Below, in pieces: positions 1 to 11,696 of a DNA stretch of 64,000 bases (position 1 is the stretch's first letter; every line of letters begins with the position of its first letter). This DNA is from Unio delphinus (taxonomy: Eukaryota; Mollusca; Bivalvia; Unionida; Unionidae): the NCBI GenBank assembly GCA_029339505.1, contig JAQISU010000033.1, forward strand, positions 4,167,001-4,231,000, read 5' to 3'. The notes under the pieces were generated by a model that was not told the origin of the DNA, did no database searches, and was given only the letters and a program-made list of their open reading frames with translations. A program made the translations under genes and the position numbers.

Positions 1-434
1 GGAATATAATAGAAAGGTGAATACAAGAATGTAGTGTCAATTTAGCAAAAATACATAGTACGGCAAAATATTATAGAAATTTTTTACTAATAATCTTAAA
101 TTTGTCGGCAACACAAAACATAGACCCATAAGTAAAAATGCAGAATATGAAAGTGTAATCGTCTCAGTAAAATTGATGAGTGAAATAAAAATGCCGTGAC
201 ATTGGCATTATTCACACATAAATGTTACTCCATAGCTCGTGATAGAATGTCTCAGATCATGCATGACATGTTAAGAGTAAATTATAGTAACTTAAATTAC
301 GATTTATATACGAATATTGTACGTATAACATTAATTGATCCTAAGGTGAAATTGAGTATGCAAAACACTTCTAAACTGTTCTAAATATTCGAATGTTAGA
401 GATCAAATCCTATACACACCCTTTTGCTAAAACG

Positions 435-922
435 ACCCAAAATTTATTTGTCAACTTTATGTTAACTGTAGATCAAAGACACATACACATTTATAACTGT
501 GCAAAATTATAGTTTGAAGACCAAGAGATTTAATGAAATGACTGAACTCAACCTTTTGAATCATAATTAATTAGTTCTTATTCATTGTTAGGCGTCCCGG
601 TAAAAACCACAGGCCTATGGAAAGCTAGACCAAGCGTTCTTACCCACATTGGCCGAGTCCGAGATTAGAACCCACGAGCACAGATGCCATATGGCAGTGA
701 ACGGTATAGGCGTGTGCTTTCCGGTAACTTAGTCTTAATAAAAGCATAAGAGATGCAACGCTGTTTATTTTTAGTGTGTTATATTTATATGCACTGGTTT
801 TGATACTGTTTAAAATTAAGCACAGAAATATATTAAGATAAGTAACTAACAAAAGCAATAGAAATACCCAAGAGATATAGGAAATGCAAATATGTCATTT
901 AAATTCGTAAGTACGTACGCAG

Positions 923-962
<40 letters not shown>

Positions 963-1727
963 ACACGCACACACACACACACAGAGACATGCATGCATCC
1001 ATGCATGCACACATACATACATACATACATACATACATACATACATACATACATACATACATACATACATACATACATAAATACATACATACATACATAC
1101 ATTTGGTGAAAGTATATGCTATTAGAGCTAGTAAATGGGAAATAAAAAAGTCGAAATGGTCTAAGCAAACCCCTGCAAGTTCGACACAATTTGAAATGTT
1201 TTAAAATTATATTCGATTTGAATTTTTGCTAAAGAACGAGGCCACCAGTACAAGTGGAATTTAAGATAACCACAAAAAGTCTGTATTCACTATCGATCGC
1301 ATTGGTGGGTTGGTCGTAGTGCAATTCAAAGTACATTAGCTTCATATAGCTTGAGAACAGAGAGATACTTTCAAATAACCCAAAATTTTGAAAAAGACAA
1401 AATTATAACATTTTATAAATGAGCTGAGGGGAAAATACACGTAATGTCTGGGAGAGGAGGGGGATGGGTAAACGAGTCGTACTATAAGGATTGGTACATT
1501 CACCAGCCCATCCAACATTACGGCTAAAAATATTCCACTCACCCTTCTACCACTGCCGATAAAATACATGACCCAAATATGTTTTTCTTTCCTTCCCTTA
1601 TAAACAATCGTTGCATAAAAAGATTAAAATTAAAAATACTTAACTAGGGTTGAACAAAATAAGCCAGCCATTACAAATGCATAAATGTCACCATGCCAAA
1701 CAAACAAACACCACCACCACCACCACC

Positions 1728-1780
<53 letters not shown>

Positions 1781-2055
1781 GAAGAAGAAGAAGAAGAAGA
1801 AAAAGAAGAAGAAGAAATAGACCACTATTATCTTACATACATGAAAATAAAAACATACACCGATCTCTGGTAAGACTTACTAATTAAATTATACACGGAA
1901 AACCTACCTTAACGCCCAATGCCTAATTAAAGGAGTACATGCCAATTCAGAATTAAACTTTAAGTTTGGTTATGTACCTCATGAAAAATCTGGAAACGAT
2001 GTTCAGAATAACGTAATAGGCTATCCGAACGAAGAGGAATCCCAATACCAAAAAT
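435..2055. other. Copy-1-specific 1.6 kb insert in the segmental duplication, rich in microsatellites
   Basis: This block has no counterpart at the matching point of the second duplication copy (near 39065-39075), so it is an insertion here or a deletion there. It holds a (CA)n tract at about 925-980, an (ACAT)n tract at about 1010-1101, an (AAT)n tract at about 1728-1780 and a following (GAA)n tract to about 1818. The open frames across it are products of these repeats. No gene is seen. Confidence 0.6.
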
Positions 2056-2349
2056 ACATATATTTCATTTTCCAAAACTAAATTCTTTTGGAAAAAAAAC
2101 CCCACAAAAACGTCTACATCTGCAAAGGTGTTGGGGTAGAGGATCGGGGAAGAAACATGTATAGGATCAAAGGTAGTCACAATAAAGATCGATATTTTAT
2201 TTGTGGAAATTGATTTATATTTACGACTTCTCCGAATTAAGTTATTTAAGTAAGAGCTTTTAGAAGGACATAGATATACATGTACATTACTTTCAGATGA
2301 TCGGTGTTACTTCCGTTTTCGTAATATTTGAGATATATGCCATTATGCT

Positions 2350-2664
2350 GTTAATAGTCATTCATTCATTCGTTGATTCGTTCGTTGATTCGTTCGTTGA
2401 TTCATTCATTCATTCATTCATTCATTAATTCATTCATTCATTCATTCGTTCATTCGTTTATTCACTGAGCTATGCATGGATTAAACAAGAACAGGCTCTG
2501 TGTCGTCGATAGTAGTTTAATCAAATAATATATTTTAGAATTTTCTTAAGCAACTTCTGACCCATAGAGATTTTATCATTAAATTTACCTTTAATTAACA
2601 AACAGACGGGTCTAAATAAAAATAAATTTGTTAAAATTATCAAAATATATCATTTCTGTTTTTA

Positions 2665-2722
<58 letters not shown>
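2350..2722. repeat. (TTCA)n and (ATT)n microsatellites upstream of WD40 copy 1
   Basis: A degenerate tetranucleotide tract (ATTC with GTTG/GTTC variants) spans about 2358-2465 and an (ATT)n tract about 2668-2722. The same pair occurs at the same place upstream of WD40 copy 4 (39370-39423 and 39640-39700), so both predate the segmental duplication. Confidence 0.9.
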
Positions 2723-2988
2723 GTTGTTGGTGGTGGTGGTGTTGTTATTTACTTTTATGCAAAAAGAATTTGAAAATTATCAGAAATAGTTAATTGTCCA
2801 TGTTAGGTTAATACTGAAAATCAATTTATGCCGGATGTTGAACAATGGGGAGTAATTACTCCGACTTATGACACAAATATTATTCAGGAAACCACTAATC
2901 CTTCTATAAACTGACGTACTTTTGGTCACTTGTATATCTAATTAGGTTTTTAAATGAATAAGGACTTGCAAGGGTGACTAGGAAATAC

Positions 2989-2996
2989 TATACAAG
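2989..2996 (+). promoter_or_regulatory. Degenerate TATA box (TATACAAG) of WD40 copy 1
   Basis: At the position where WD40 copy 4 has TATAAAAG (39954-39961), inside a long conserved 5' flank, this copy reads TATACAAG. The base change, together with the truncated ORF, suggests that copy 1 is no longer normally expressed. The box is 177 bp before the ATG, almost the same spacing as in copy 4. Confidence 0.5.
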
Positions 2997-3165
2997 ACAG
3001 CTAGTTCTGTATTTATATATAGTGACTGCGATTCCTGAGATTAGACTGCGTGTCCCAGCGTCTATGTCATGTGCATCTGAATAGTTTACCACAAGGAAGT
3101 CGACTTAATATTTAGTGACATTGTTTTATTTGAACCACAACGTGTAATATTTAGATTTTCAAACA

Positions 3166-4008
3166 ATGATGGAGCAAAAAGGATGTTTTCATAAGGCAGA
3201 GGGAGAACAAATGTGCAGTGAGGACAATAATATACTTGATATGGAAGAAAATGTTTTCAAAGACTTATTGGTGAAACATGCACTGGAATGGCCAAGTCTT
3301 ACAGCACAGATAGCTAATGTACAGATACCTAATGAAAATCCTCAGCGTAATGCTCTTGATTACGACTACGAATCAGTTAATTGGAAGGTTGAGATAAATC
3401 ATGAAGGTGAGGTGAATAAGGCTTGCTTTATGTCACAGAATCCTTACATCATTGCAACACAGACATCGTACGGTGATGTGCTGGTATTTGACTGCACAAA
3501 GCAACCGTCTGAGCCTGATCCCAGTGGAAAATGTAGTCCAGAACTGACTTTGAAAGGTCATGGGCAAGAAGGATATGGACTTTCTTGGAATCCCATTCTA
3601 AATGGCTATCTAGTTAGTGCTTCATATGACCACGCCATTTCGTTTTGGGATGTCAATTCCATGACTGCTAATAGAGGGGTTATTGGTGCGATCGCCACTT
3701 TTAAAGAACACGCATCAGTTGTAAACGACAATATGTTTGGATCCGTGGGTAATGACGAGACACTTATGATCTGGGACACTCGTTTATACAACACAACTCG
3801 TATTATTCGTGCCCATACTGCTGCGGTCAACTGCCTGGCATTTAATCCCTACCAAGAGTTTATTCTGGCCACTGGATCTGCGGATGAGACTATTGCTTTG
3901 TGGGATCTAAGGAATTTGAAATCGACGCCGTACTCGATTGAGTTGCATAAAGACGCAACAATCCAACTTCAGTGGGGGCTCAGAGCTGTACATCTATTTC
4001 GTCATTAA
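3166..4008 (+). pseudogene. RBBP4/RBAP48-like WD40 protein, copy 1 (truncated, internally deleted)
   Basis: Single-exon 280-residue ORF of the RBBP4/RBBP7/CAF1 p48 family, the WD40 histone H3-H4 chaperones found in CAF-1, PRC2, NuRD and Sin3 complexes. It keeps the N-terminal [11 protein letters not shown] histone-binding signature (about residues 40-50) and several WD blades ending in FWDVN, IWDTR and LWDLR. Compared with copy 4 (408 residues) it lacks 33 residues after SLTAQ, four residues before NHEGE and eight residues (VAWHPFYQ) in a middle blade. All three deletions are in frame. After IQLQWG the gene is replaced by an unrelated repeat also found near 17335-17450, so the last two blades are lost. 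With the mutated TATA box this is probably a pseudogene, though the frame is still open. Confidence 0.85.
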
Positions 4009-4110
4009 TTTTACTTTACAACTTCACGAGCCAGGGTGGAACTTCCATAATATTTTAATTAATATATTGGAAGTACCCCACCCCAACCTTTGCAAACGCC
4101 ACAATAAATT
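3975..4110 (+). repeat. Dispersed repeat fragment replacing the 3' end of WD40 copy 1
   Basis: The sequence from about 3978 (GAGCTGTACATCTAT) to the ACCCCACCCCAACC string and an AATAAA at 4103-4108 matches about 17335-17460 with moderate divergence. It abuts the WD40 coding sequence without transition, and the intact copy 4 has the normal gene end here, so it marks an insertion with deletion or a gene break. The family is not recognised. Confidence 0.65.
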
Positions 4111-4448
4111 TTTTTAAACTTTTTAAATTCATGTTTATGTAGTTTCTTAACATCCTTATATCTCTATTTATGTTTTTTTTTAAAAATAAACAAAATCAGA
4201 TTTTGAACGTTCAGTCACGTGATAGGCTATTGTCACAGTAGTGTGGTTAGTGGCATTGATGATGACGCTGTTTCTATCTGTTTTTCCTTTTGCTCTATAT
4301 CCTATTTCTATTTTCCTCAATATTTCTCTTTTTCTACGCATACGTACTGACCACTAGGCAGAGTTACAGAATAGCTCATCCTGACTGTTTCTAATCATTT
4401 TGCTGATAAAGCAGATAAAAAGCAGTAGTTCCAGTAGCTGTTTACATG

Positions 4449-4452
<4 letters not shown>

Positions 4453-4516
<64 letters not shown>

Positions 4517-4720
4517 ATTGATCGTAGTTTTACTCTCAGTCTTTAGGGATATCTTAGTCCTGAACCCAAATGCAAGAAAAAACATGTTGGTTACAGGTGC
4601 TCATCATATATCTACAATTACGGAAAAAAGTTAGGTGGGTAACATTGCATACATACATACATACATACATACATACATACATACATACATACATACATAC
4701 ATACATACATACACACATAC
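4453..4720. repeat. (CT)n and (ATAC)n microsatellites after WD40 copy 1
   Basis: An almost pure (CT)n tract spans about 4453-4511 and an (ATAC)n tract about 4649-4712. The (CT)n tract is shared with the paralogous site at 41934-42014, where it is longer. The (ATAC)n tract has no counterpart at the same place there. Confidence 0.9.
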
Positions 4721-5668
4721 ATAGAGTGAACTGTATTTACAAAAAAAATACGTACGGACGCACAGAAGGACAAATTTTAAATACAAGCATAATTGCTACA
4801 TTTTTGTGGATAAAACATCGAAAAAGATATATTCGATCTTTTTTCCTGAATAATATTATTTATTTTATTTATCCAAGAAATATGTAGTTAGACGATGCAA
4901 AGGCAAAATAGAAAATAGGCATAACTATACATTATAAATAATGTATGTCAACTTTTGGGGAACGTTTACAAAATGTTACAATTGAGCATAGCCATACCAC
5001 AAATGTGTGGAGAAATAAGGTCAGAAAGAAATTGTGAATCTAATTAAACAAAATGGTAAAGTTGACAAATAAAAAGTAAAAGCTAGTTAACGGATTCAGT
5101 GAAAAATCAAGAAGATGCATATAATGCAAATTCATAAATTTAAGATGTTTAAGGATGGGGAGAGCAAATAAAGGACAGAATATTTTGACTAACTATTCGA
5201 GGTAGTGAAAATTAAATACTTGTAAATTAAAGTATACTATCGATTATGGCAAGAAGAAAAAAGAAAATAGGCTTGATAATTTTTTGGTAACAAAACACTA
5301 AAAAAAGAGTTTATTTCAAGCAGTATCTAAGTTTATAGCTTCTCGAACATTTCCCTAAACAAATTATATTATCTATAATAAAGCGAGATAACTTAATAGG
5401 GCAGAGGTCAAAGGAAACTAAACAGCAATATAAACAAAAGAATAACCAGTGTGAATAAATATTTTTTAACACACACAAAATAATACAACTGAGCAATGAC
5501 TTGGTACAATACAGGAGAGTAAAAGAAGGACAAAAATTTGAATTTAATTAAACAAGTTGGTAAAATTTGACAATGAAAAGCTGGAAACGAATACTATAGA
5601 ATACTAGAAAATAATGGATGCGGGAAAGAAAATGCAAACCCGTGAAAATTGTAGTTTTAATTTAAGTG

Positions 5669-5833
5669 AAGAGCAAATAAGAACAGCACGTTTTGACTGA
5701 AAGAGCAAATAAGAACAGCACGTTTTGACTGAAAGAGCAAATAAGAACAGCACGGTTTGACTGAAAGAGCAAAAAAGAACAGCACGGTTTGACTGAAAGA
5801 GCAAATTAGAACAGCACGGTTTGACTGAATAAG
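5669..5833 (+). repeat. 32-bp minisatellite, 5 units
   Basis: Five head-to-tail copies of a 32-bp unit beginning AAGAGCAAATAAGAACAGCA and ending TTTGACTGA. The paralogous site near 44091-44122 has a single unit, so the array expanded after the 6 kb duplication. The minus-strand open frame across it (CSYLLFQS-type repeat) results from the array and is not a gene. Confidence 0.9.
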
Positions 5834-6090
5834 TAAAGGAGTGGAAGTAATCTAAAACAAAACAACGAATGCTTTCGAAAAGCACCAAGATTGTAAATAA
5901 ACCAATTATAGACAGAGTTCTCATAATTGAAAAATGAGTAGGAAACCGCAATGCCTCAATATATAAATAAATGTTTAAAACTCTGGGGATTGGTAGCTAG
6001 AAAACATATTCTAAATAGAATAAAAACATGATCTGTTCATGTCTCTTCTCATTTGTTGTGCATTTATATATTTTAATTCCATTATATGTT

Positions 6091-6122
<32 letters not shown>
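6091..6122. repeat. (AAC)n microsatellite
   Basis: Ten uninterrupted AAC units, directly before a SINE-like repeat. Confidence 0.9.
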
Positions 6123-6127
6123 AGCAA

Positions 6128-6350
6128 ATGGGTATTGCCCTTTAAAATTATTCACACATCACACCTTTGCCTTTGTGAGTTGGAGTCACGGTTCGACCAG
6201 TATATGTATATGAGAAAGTCTGTCAGTAAATTCCTGTGGGTTGAGAGTTCTTCTTGGCGTTTACTCCACCAAATATACTGGCCACCTACATTAGCCTATC
6301 TTGTGCGAAAACAAAATGGTGTTAAACCCCACAAAAACAAACCAAACTAT
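6128..6350 (+). mobile_element. SINE-like repeat (fragment)
   Basis: A B-box-like string (GGTTCGACC, near 6190) is followed by a body and a tail reading GTGTTAAACCCCACAAAAAC, which looks like a molluscan SINE 3' end. No clear A box is visible and no target-site duplication was found, so the 5' end is uncertain. It differs from the SINE at 8987-9322. Confidence 0.45.
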
Positions 6351-6893
6351 GAGTTCCATAGCTATTATCAGTTTTGTACACTTTGTTATTTTGTCTTGTA
6401 TTAGTAGGTAATTATCAAAGGTTTTTATTTTAAATCCACTTACAAGGTTAATCCGTGTGTTATTTAGATTGTCAGTGCCTTAGATTTTGATTTTTGTCCG
6501 TAAATAGTAAATAAATGGTATCATAACTAACTTTTTTAATTTGTTAGAAGATAATTGTATTCTGGTATTACTTGTACTTATTCCATCATGCCAACTGACT
6601 ACCTGTAAATATCAAATAAAATTAATGTTTATGATCAGTTTATTTTTAATGCTGACAAAATATAAGCACAAATATTATGGGGCAGTCAATATGTTTTCTT
6701 CTTAAACCTAGTTGAATTTTGACTTTGAAAACTGGCCCTCTTGCACATACCTTTATGGATAGACCATCTGTCTTTATGTTGAGAGGTTTTACTGCATCGA
6801 AATTGATTCTTTTTTGGAAAAAGAATGGATGAAGAATTTTCAGAAAAATGTTTGCTTAACGAATTTAACATCTCAAAATTATTTTTCTTCAAT

Positions 6894-6895
<2 letters not shown>
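6351..6895. other. AT-rich intergenic sequence, no gene seen
   Basis: Short open frames only. No repeated motif or coding signature recognised. Confidence 0.6.
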
Positions 6896-6969
<74 letters not shown>

Positions 6970-7158
6970 CGATCGATCGACACACACACACACCTTTAAG
7001 ACCGCATAATTTTGTATGGCTTTATTTTCTTGTCCTCTTCTCTTGTATGTTTAATATTTTCGAACATTATTTTGATTTCTTTCTCCAACTTTTTCCTTTA
7101 TTATGATTTAACAAATTGGTTACTTAATTTCACAATTGTTTTTAATTCTGACATGAAG

Positions 7159-7216
<58 letters not shown>
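6896..7216. repeat. (CT)n, short (GATC)n and (CA)n, and (AT)n microsatellites
   Basis: A (CT)n tract at 6896-6966 runs into a few GATC units and a short (CA)n. An (AT)n tract of about 58 bases occupies 7159-7216. Open frames reading SLSLSL or IYIYIY here are repeat artefacts. Confidence 0.95.
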
Positions 7217-7219
<3 letters not shown>

Positions 7220-7261
7220 GGGCAAACCAATATGAAGGTATTGTTTTGTGCTTATATGCAG

Positions 7262-7555
7262 TCTTTTTGCCGTAGCTTAGTCTCTTAGTATAAGAATTTC
7301 TTTAATTAGCAGCAGGTCAACTTCTACAGCTGCCTCGCTTGGCACTCAGCATTGAGAATTTTGTGCTAGTATTTATCAGCTTCATGTGTTAGGACAATGT
7401 GACTGTGTGGGACATGATGTCTCATGACCGTGTGACATGATTCCCAGTACTAGGCATCCATGTAGACAGTGCAGACTTTGTAGCGATATGCATGAAAAAG
7501 TGTTAAAGCTGCATTAAAAATCCAGATCACACACACGAACACACAGACACACGTC
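7262..7555 (+). mobile_element. tRNA-derived SINE body, 5'-truncated copy
   Basis: From about 7320 the sequence follows the body of the SINE at 8987-9322: CTTGGCACTCAGCATTGAGA, a TGTGACTG block, ATGATGTCTCATG, TAGCGATATG and a CA-rich tail after AAAAATCCAGATCAC. The tRNA-like head with A and B boxes is missing or unrecognisable. Confidence 0.7.
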
Positions 7556-7640
7556 ATCTTACAGATTGCAAGGAAAACTATTAGAAAAATTCAGCCTAGA
7601 CGTTTCTGATCAAATTTCTGAAGAAAAGGGTACGTTGTTG

Positions 7641-8065
7641 AGATCATATATGATAGTTATTGAGATCATACGACACAGTTATTGAGATCATATATGACAG
7701 CTATTGAGATCCTTCATGATCAGTTATTGATATCACATATGACACTATTACTGAGGTCAGATATGACATTTATTGAGATCATATATGACATAAATATTGA
7801 CATCATATGACATATATGACACAGTTATTGAGATCATAAATTATAATTATTGAGATCATATATAACACAATTATTGAGATCATATATGATAAAGATATTG
7901 AGATCATATATGACACAGTTATTGAGATCATTTTTGACACAGTTATTGAGATCATATATGTCGGATATTGAGATCACATATGACACAGTTATGAGATCAT
8001 ATATGACACAGTTGTTAAGATAAAATATGACAGTTCTTGAGATCACACATGACAGGTATAGAAAT
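7641..8065. repeat. Degenerate 23-25-bp minisatellite (about 17 units)
   Basis: Units of the form TTATTGAGATCATATATGACACAG repeat head to tail with many substitutions and small indels. The minus-strand open frame (VIYDLNNC repeats) comes from the array. Confidence 0.85.
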
Positions 8066-8451
8066 CACATTAGTTTTCCACAATAGAAAACCAGAGTGGC
8101 TGATTTACCACATGTCATAAATCATTAAAGATTTCATTATATCTTTTAAACCTTTTGTTGATTTTATTATTTTCTTTCAATGACCTTGTGTTGTAAATGC
8201 TAAAATTATATTTTTTTAAATGTTTTGTTTCCCATTATTTAACAAGATTCAAAAGTCATAATCATGTTACATCAAGTCTCTCCAAGAGTTCAATGTAATA
8301 CAAGTTAATTTATCAATGATGTAATAAAGTAAGGATTATGTCATTTTCAGTGGTACTGAAGTCATTCAATTTACAATTGTAGGCTACTTTGATGTCATTT
8401 AGAATGACCACCTCTTAATCTATTGGATGATTGATGTTTGCTTTTGGGTGA

Positions 8452-8695
8452 GCATTTATAAGCAGCAAAGTTTAAGATTATGTGCATGATTTATAAGCAG
8501 CAAAGTTTAAGATTGTGTGTATGATTTATAAGCAGCAAAGTTTAAGATTGTATGTATGATTTATAAGCAGCAAAGTTTAAGATTGTGTGTATGATTTATA
8601 AGCAGCAAAGTTTATGATTATGTGCATGATTTATAAGCAGCAAAGTTTAAGATTGTATGTATGATTTATAAGCAGCAAAGTTTAAGATTGTGTGA
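8452..8695. repeat. 35-bp minisatellite, about 7 units
   Basis: A 35-bp unit built around ATTTATAAGCAGCAAAGTTT occurs seven times in tandem, with small changes in the GTGTGTATG part. It lacks the unique spacers of a CRISPR array and sits in eukaryotic DNA. Confidence 0.92.
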
Positions 8696-8986
8696 TTGAA
8701 CTAATTTGTAACAATGTTGATGTTTGTGTAGCATATACTGTACACAGTTGTAGGGGTACAGAAATACAGTTGATACATTGTAATGGAATTGGAACATAGC
8801 GATACTTTACATTCACATGAGAGACACGGACATAATCGGGGGAGGTAGGGTGGCATTTGCTTATACCACCTCCACACCTGACCATTAAGGTTGTTGTTAT
8901 TTAAAAGTGCTCGGTACTATGGAAGTTATTCTTGTACACGTTTACTGCAAATATCTTTTTTTTTTGCATAAGTATTTGTTACCGCT

Positions 8987-9285
8987 TGTGTGACCTCGTG
9001 GTTAGAGCGTCCGCCTCGGAAGCGTGACGTCGTGGGTTCGAGCCCCGGTCGAGTCATACCAAAGTCTTACAAAAATGGTACTAACAGCTACCTTGCTTGG
9101 CGCTCAGCATTAAGAGGTTAGTGTTATGACTGGTCGGCTTGGTGTCAGCATAATGTGACTGGGTGGAATATCATGCTACATGTCTGTGGCATGATGCTCA
9201 GTGCTAGACATCACTTTAAACTGCCAAACTGAAGACATCGTAGCGATATGACTGAAAAATTGTTAAGCTACGTTAAAAATCCCAA

Positions 9286-9322
<37 letters not shown>
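8987..9322 (+). mobile_element. tRNA-derived SINE, near full length
   Basis: The head is tRNA-like: an A box TGGTTAGAGCG (8999-9009) and a B box GGTTCGAGCCC (9035-9045) with proline-like CGG in the presumed anticodon loop. A conserved body follows (CTTGGCGCTCAGCATTAAGA, GTGACTGGGTGGAATATCAT), then GCGATATGACTGAAAAATTG and a (CA)n tail at 9290-9322. A and B boxes form the internal RNA polymerase III promoter of such elements. The long non-tRNA body argues against a functional tRNA gene. Two relatives lie at 7262-7555 and 46081-46372. Confidence 0.85.
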
Positions 9323-9325
<3 letters not shown>

Positions 9326-10011
9326 ATTTGTTAAGTCAACAATGTATTGCTATGAAATACTCGGTTATTTGTTTTAATATAAGCCGTTTTCTGTATAATT
9401 TCATTTAATTAGTTTATATCCAAAAGGCAGCAACTTAGGGAATAGTTGACATTTATCTTAGTCATTGATATCATAGATCTATATTTGAACTTTTTAACTA
9501 ATTTTATCCATTGTGAAAAAAAGAAATTTCTTTTTTTTGAAACTACCCTTATCAATCATACCAGCAAGAATGTCATAAGATTGTATATTGTGTATTATTT
9601 GCTTACACTTCGTGTTCAATTACAAGACAAGATAGACCCTGATTTATCATCGCCTTAGGCGCTGGCTGGTCTGGGTCTATGATGTTTGTTCTACTGATAA
9701 GTCTTTAATAAACTGCATAGACTCAGTTCTGCTGGTGTATTATGCGACGGCAGAAATGGGTGTGTGCAGCTTGCAGTAGGACTCGACTTGTAAATGAATG
9801 TACATGGTACTTACAATATATAGTATTAAAGAAAGTGCTACTTGTTCCCTAAAACTAATTATGTAGCCAAAGCATAAACATTTTCAATATTTTAACTAAT
9901 CTTAGAAACTTGTGCATCAGTCCATTGTATTAAAGTTTTCAAGGAAAGGAAGAATGTACTCATAATGGCCATAGTACAGTGTGCGTGTATCTGTCTGTCT
10001 GTCTATCAATC
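9323..10011. other. Intergenic sequence, no gene seen
   Basis: A 70-codon open frame at 9446-9658 has no recognisable motif. Nothing else stands out. Confidence 0.5.
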
Positions 10012-10101
10012 TATGTATGTATGTATGTATGTATGTATGTATGTATGTATGTATGTATGTATGTATGTATGTATGTATGTATGTATGTATGTATGTATGT
10101 A

Positions 10102-10159
<58 letters not shown>

Positions 10160-10171
10160 TGTGTGTGTGTC

Positions 10172-10254
<83 letters not shown>
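10012..10254. repeat. Compound microsatellite (ATGT)n-(GT)n-(GA)n
   Basis: About 95 bases of ATGT repeats run without a break into about 75 bases of GT repeats and 70 bases of GA repeats. Open frames on both strands across it are artefacts. Confidence 0.97.
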
Positions 10255-10258
<4 letters not shown>

Positions 10259-10263
10259 ATTGA

Positions 10264-11410
10264 GGAGATACGAGGAGAAAAATAATTGAGTGTATCAACT
10301 GTCTGAATATTTGATTAATGGGGACGGTTTGAGATAATGTGTCGGGTTTCAATTCAGCGCACATAACATTTGAATGCTGGTTTTAAATTTGAAAAAAATG
10401 CATTTTAAGTTAAATAGATAGATGGGTTATTGCTATAATTTCCTGTGTGAACACTAATTCTTTAGACGTAAGTGTAACAATTAAAGTATCATTTTTGCTT
10501 TGTTATATTCTGATGTAACTATTTCCATTTGTGTTTTAAAGTTCAGACTTGATGATTTTGAGCGAATTTTAAATCATGACAATAAAAGCATACATAATGT
10601 CTCCGTTTTTAGTATATCTTTCTCAGGTCCGAAACGTATAAAATAACCTTTATCAGGACATCAATGGCAGCCTTGCCAGAAAGTGACATGTGACGACCAG
10701 GGAGAGGTAAAGGTCTGTAGTGTCAGAAATTTCCATCATTTACGTACATATGAAAACAAATAAGCAAACTTTTTAAGAATAGAAGGCAAAAAACTATTGT
10801 TGTGAAATTAGCAGATTTGAAGATTAACTTGCCTGACAATTCTGAGAAAAGCAATGGCAAAAGATGGCAGAATGTCTAATGGTAAAGGCTGACAGTTGAG
10901 TCGCATTTGTAAAGGATAGCCAAGGTAGATAATTGAATGTAAATTGGTCATTTTATACCTAGATGCACTGGTGTCTTATCAAAATCTCTCGCGTATGTAA
11001 GATGTAAAATTTAGAAAGTTTATACGTACATTTGTTACGTGTTAGTGAGTGCAGATCATGGACGGTTTAATATACGAGAATAAATTCCAGTTAAAAGTAC
11101 TTTGCAATCATTTAGATTTTAAAAGATTTAAGTATCTCATTTGTTAATAGTTGTAATCTTGATGTGGAAAGGAAATTTCCAGGAAAGCCTATGCCTGTTT
11201 TTTTTCACCTACATCTATTTTTTTTATAATAATTTCTTGCATTGTCTGCCTATTTTGAATGTTTCCCAGTAATCATCAAAATGAACAAATTATTCAATGG
11301 GGGATAACTCTTGTTCTGGCTTTCTCATTGTTTATCTGGAAAAAATTTGATTTGATTTCTGGAGCTTAACTGCGAGAATGCTTATGTTATCTGAAAGAAA
11401 CTTTGAACCA
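10264..11410. other. Intergenic sequence, no gene seen
   Basis: No coding frame longer than expected by chance and no repeat recognised. Confidence 0.5.
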
Positions 11411-11413
11411 GTG

Positions 11414-11534
<121 letters not shown>

Positions 11535-11696
11535 CTTACTACACCCGACAGGTTTGTCTACGCATGCCACTGATATTTAACATCCCTCAGTTACAATATT
11601 TATCCGAATTAACTATATGAAATTTATTTGAACATCAATGATTTATATAAATTGTTGGAGGCATTTATATAGATCTTGTAAAACTTGGTTAATAAC

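Larger units (their letters stand above)
1..6026. repeat. Segmental duplication, copy 1 (partner about 38570-44329)
   Basis: The first 430 bases, the block from about 2050 to 4640 and the block from about 4800 to 6026 match, in the same order and orientation, the sequence around 38570-44329. The shared stretch includes a WD40 gene copy, its 5' flank, a (CT)n tract after the gene and a long AT-rich 3' flank. Copy 1 carries about 1.6 kb (roughly 435-2055) that is absent from copy 2, and lacks some 3' sequence of copy 2. The left end of the duplication lies outside the window. I judged the match by eye; an alignment would give the exact ends. Confidence 0.85.

Noticed and set aside
846..1204. 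Open frames of MYVCMYVC or IHTYIHTY type
   Set aside because: Pure translations of (CA)n and (ACAT)n microsatellites. The same holds for frames at 4570-4887, 9965-10364, 11378-11620, 27059-27322 and 41875-42087.
1693..1887. Frame with poly-Ile and poly-Arg
   Set aside because: Product of (AAT)n and (GAA)n tracts.
8452..8695. Regular 35-bp direct repeats resembling a CRISPR array
   Set aside because: Units are contiguous with no unique spacers, no cas genes, and the DNA is eukaryotic.
8999..9060. Possible functional tRNA gene (A and B boxes present)
   Set aside because: It is followed by a SINE body and tail shared with other copies, and the tRNA-like fold is imperfect; it is a SINE head.
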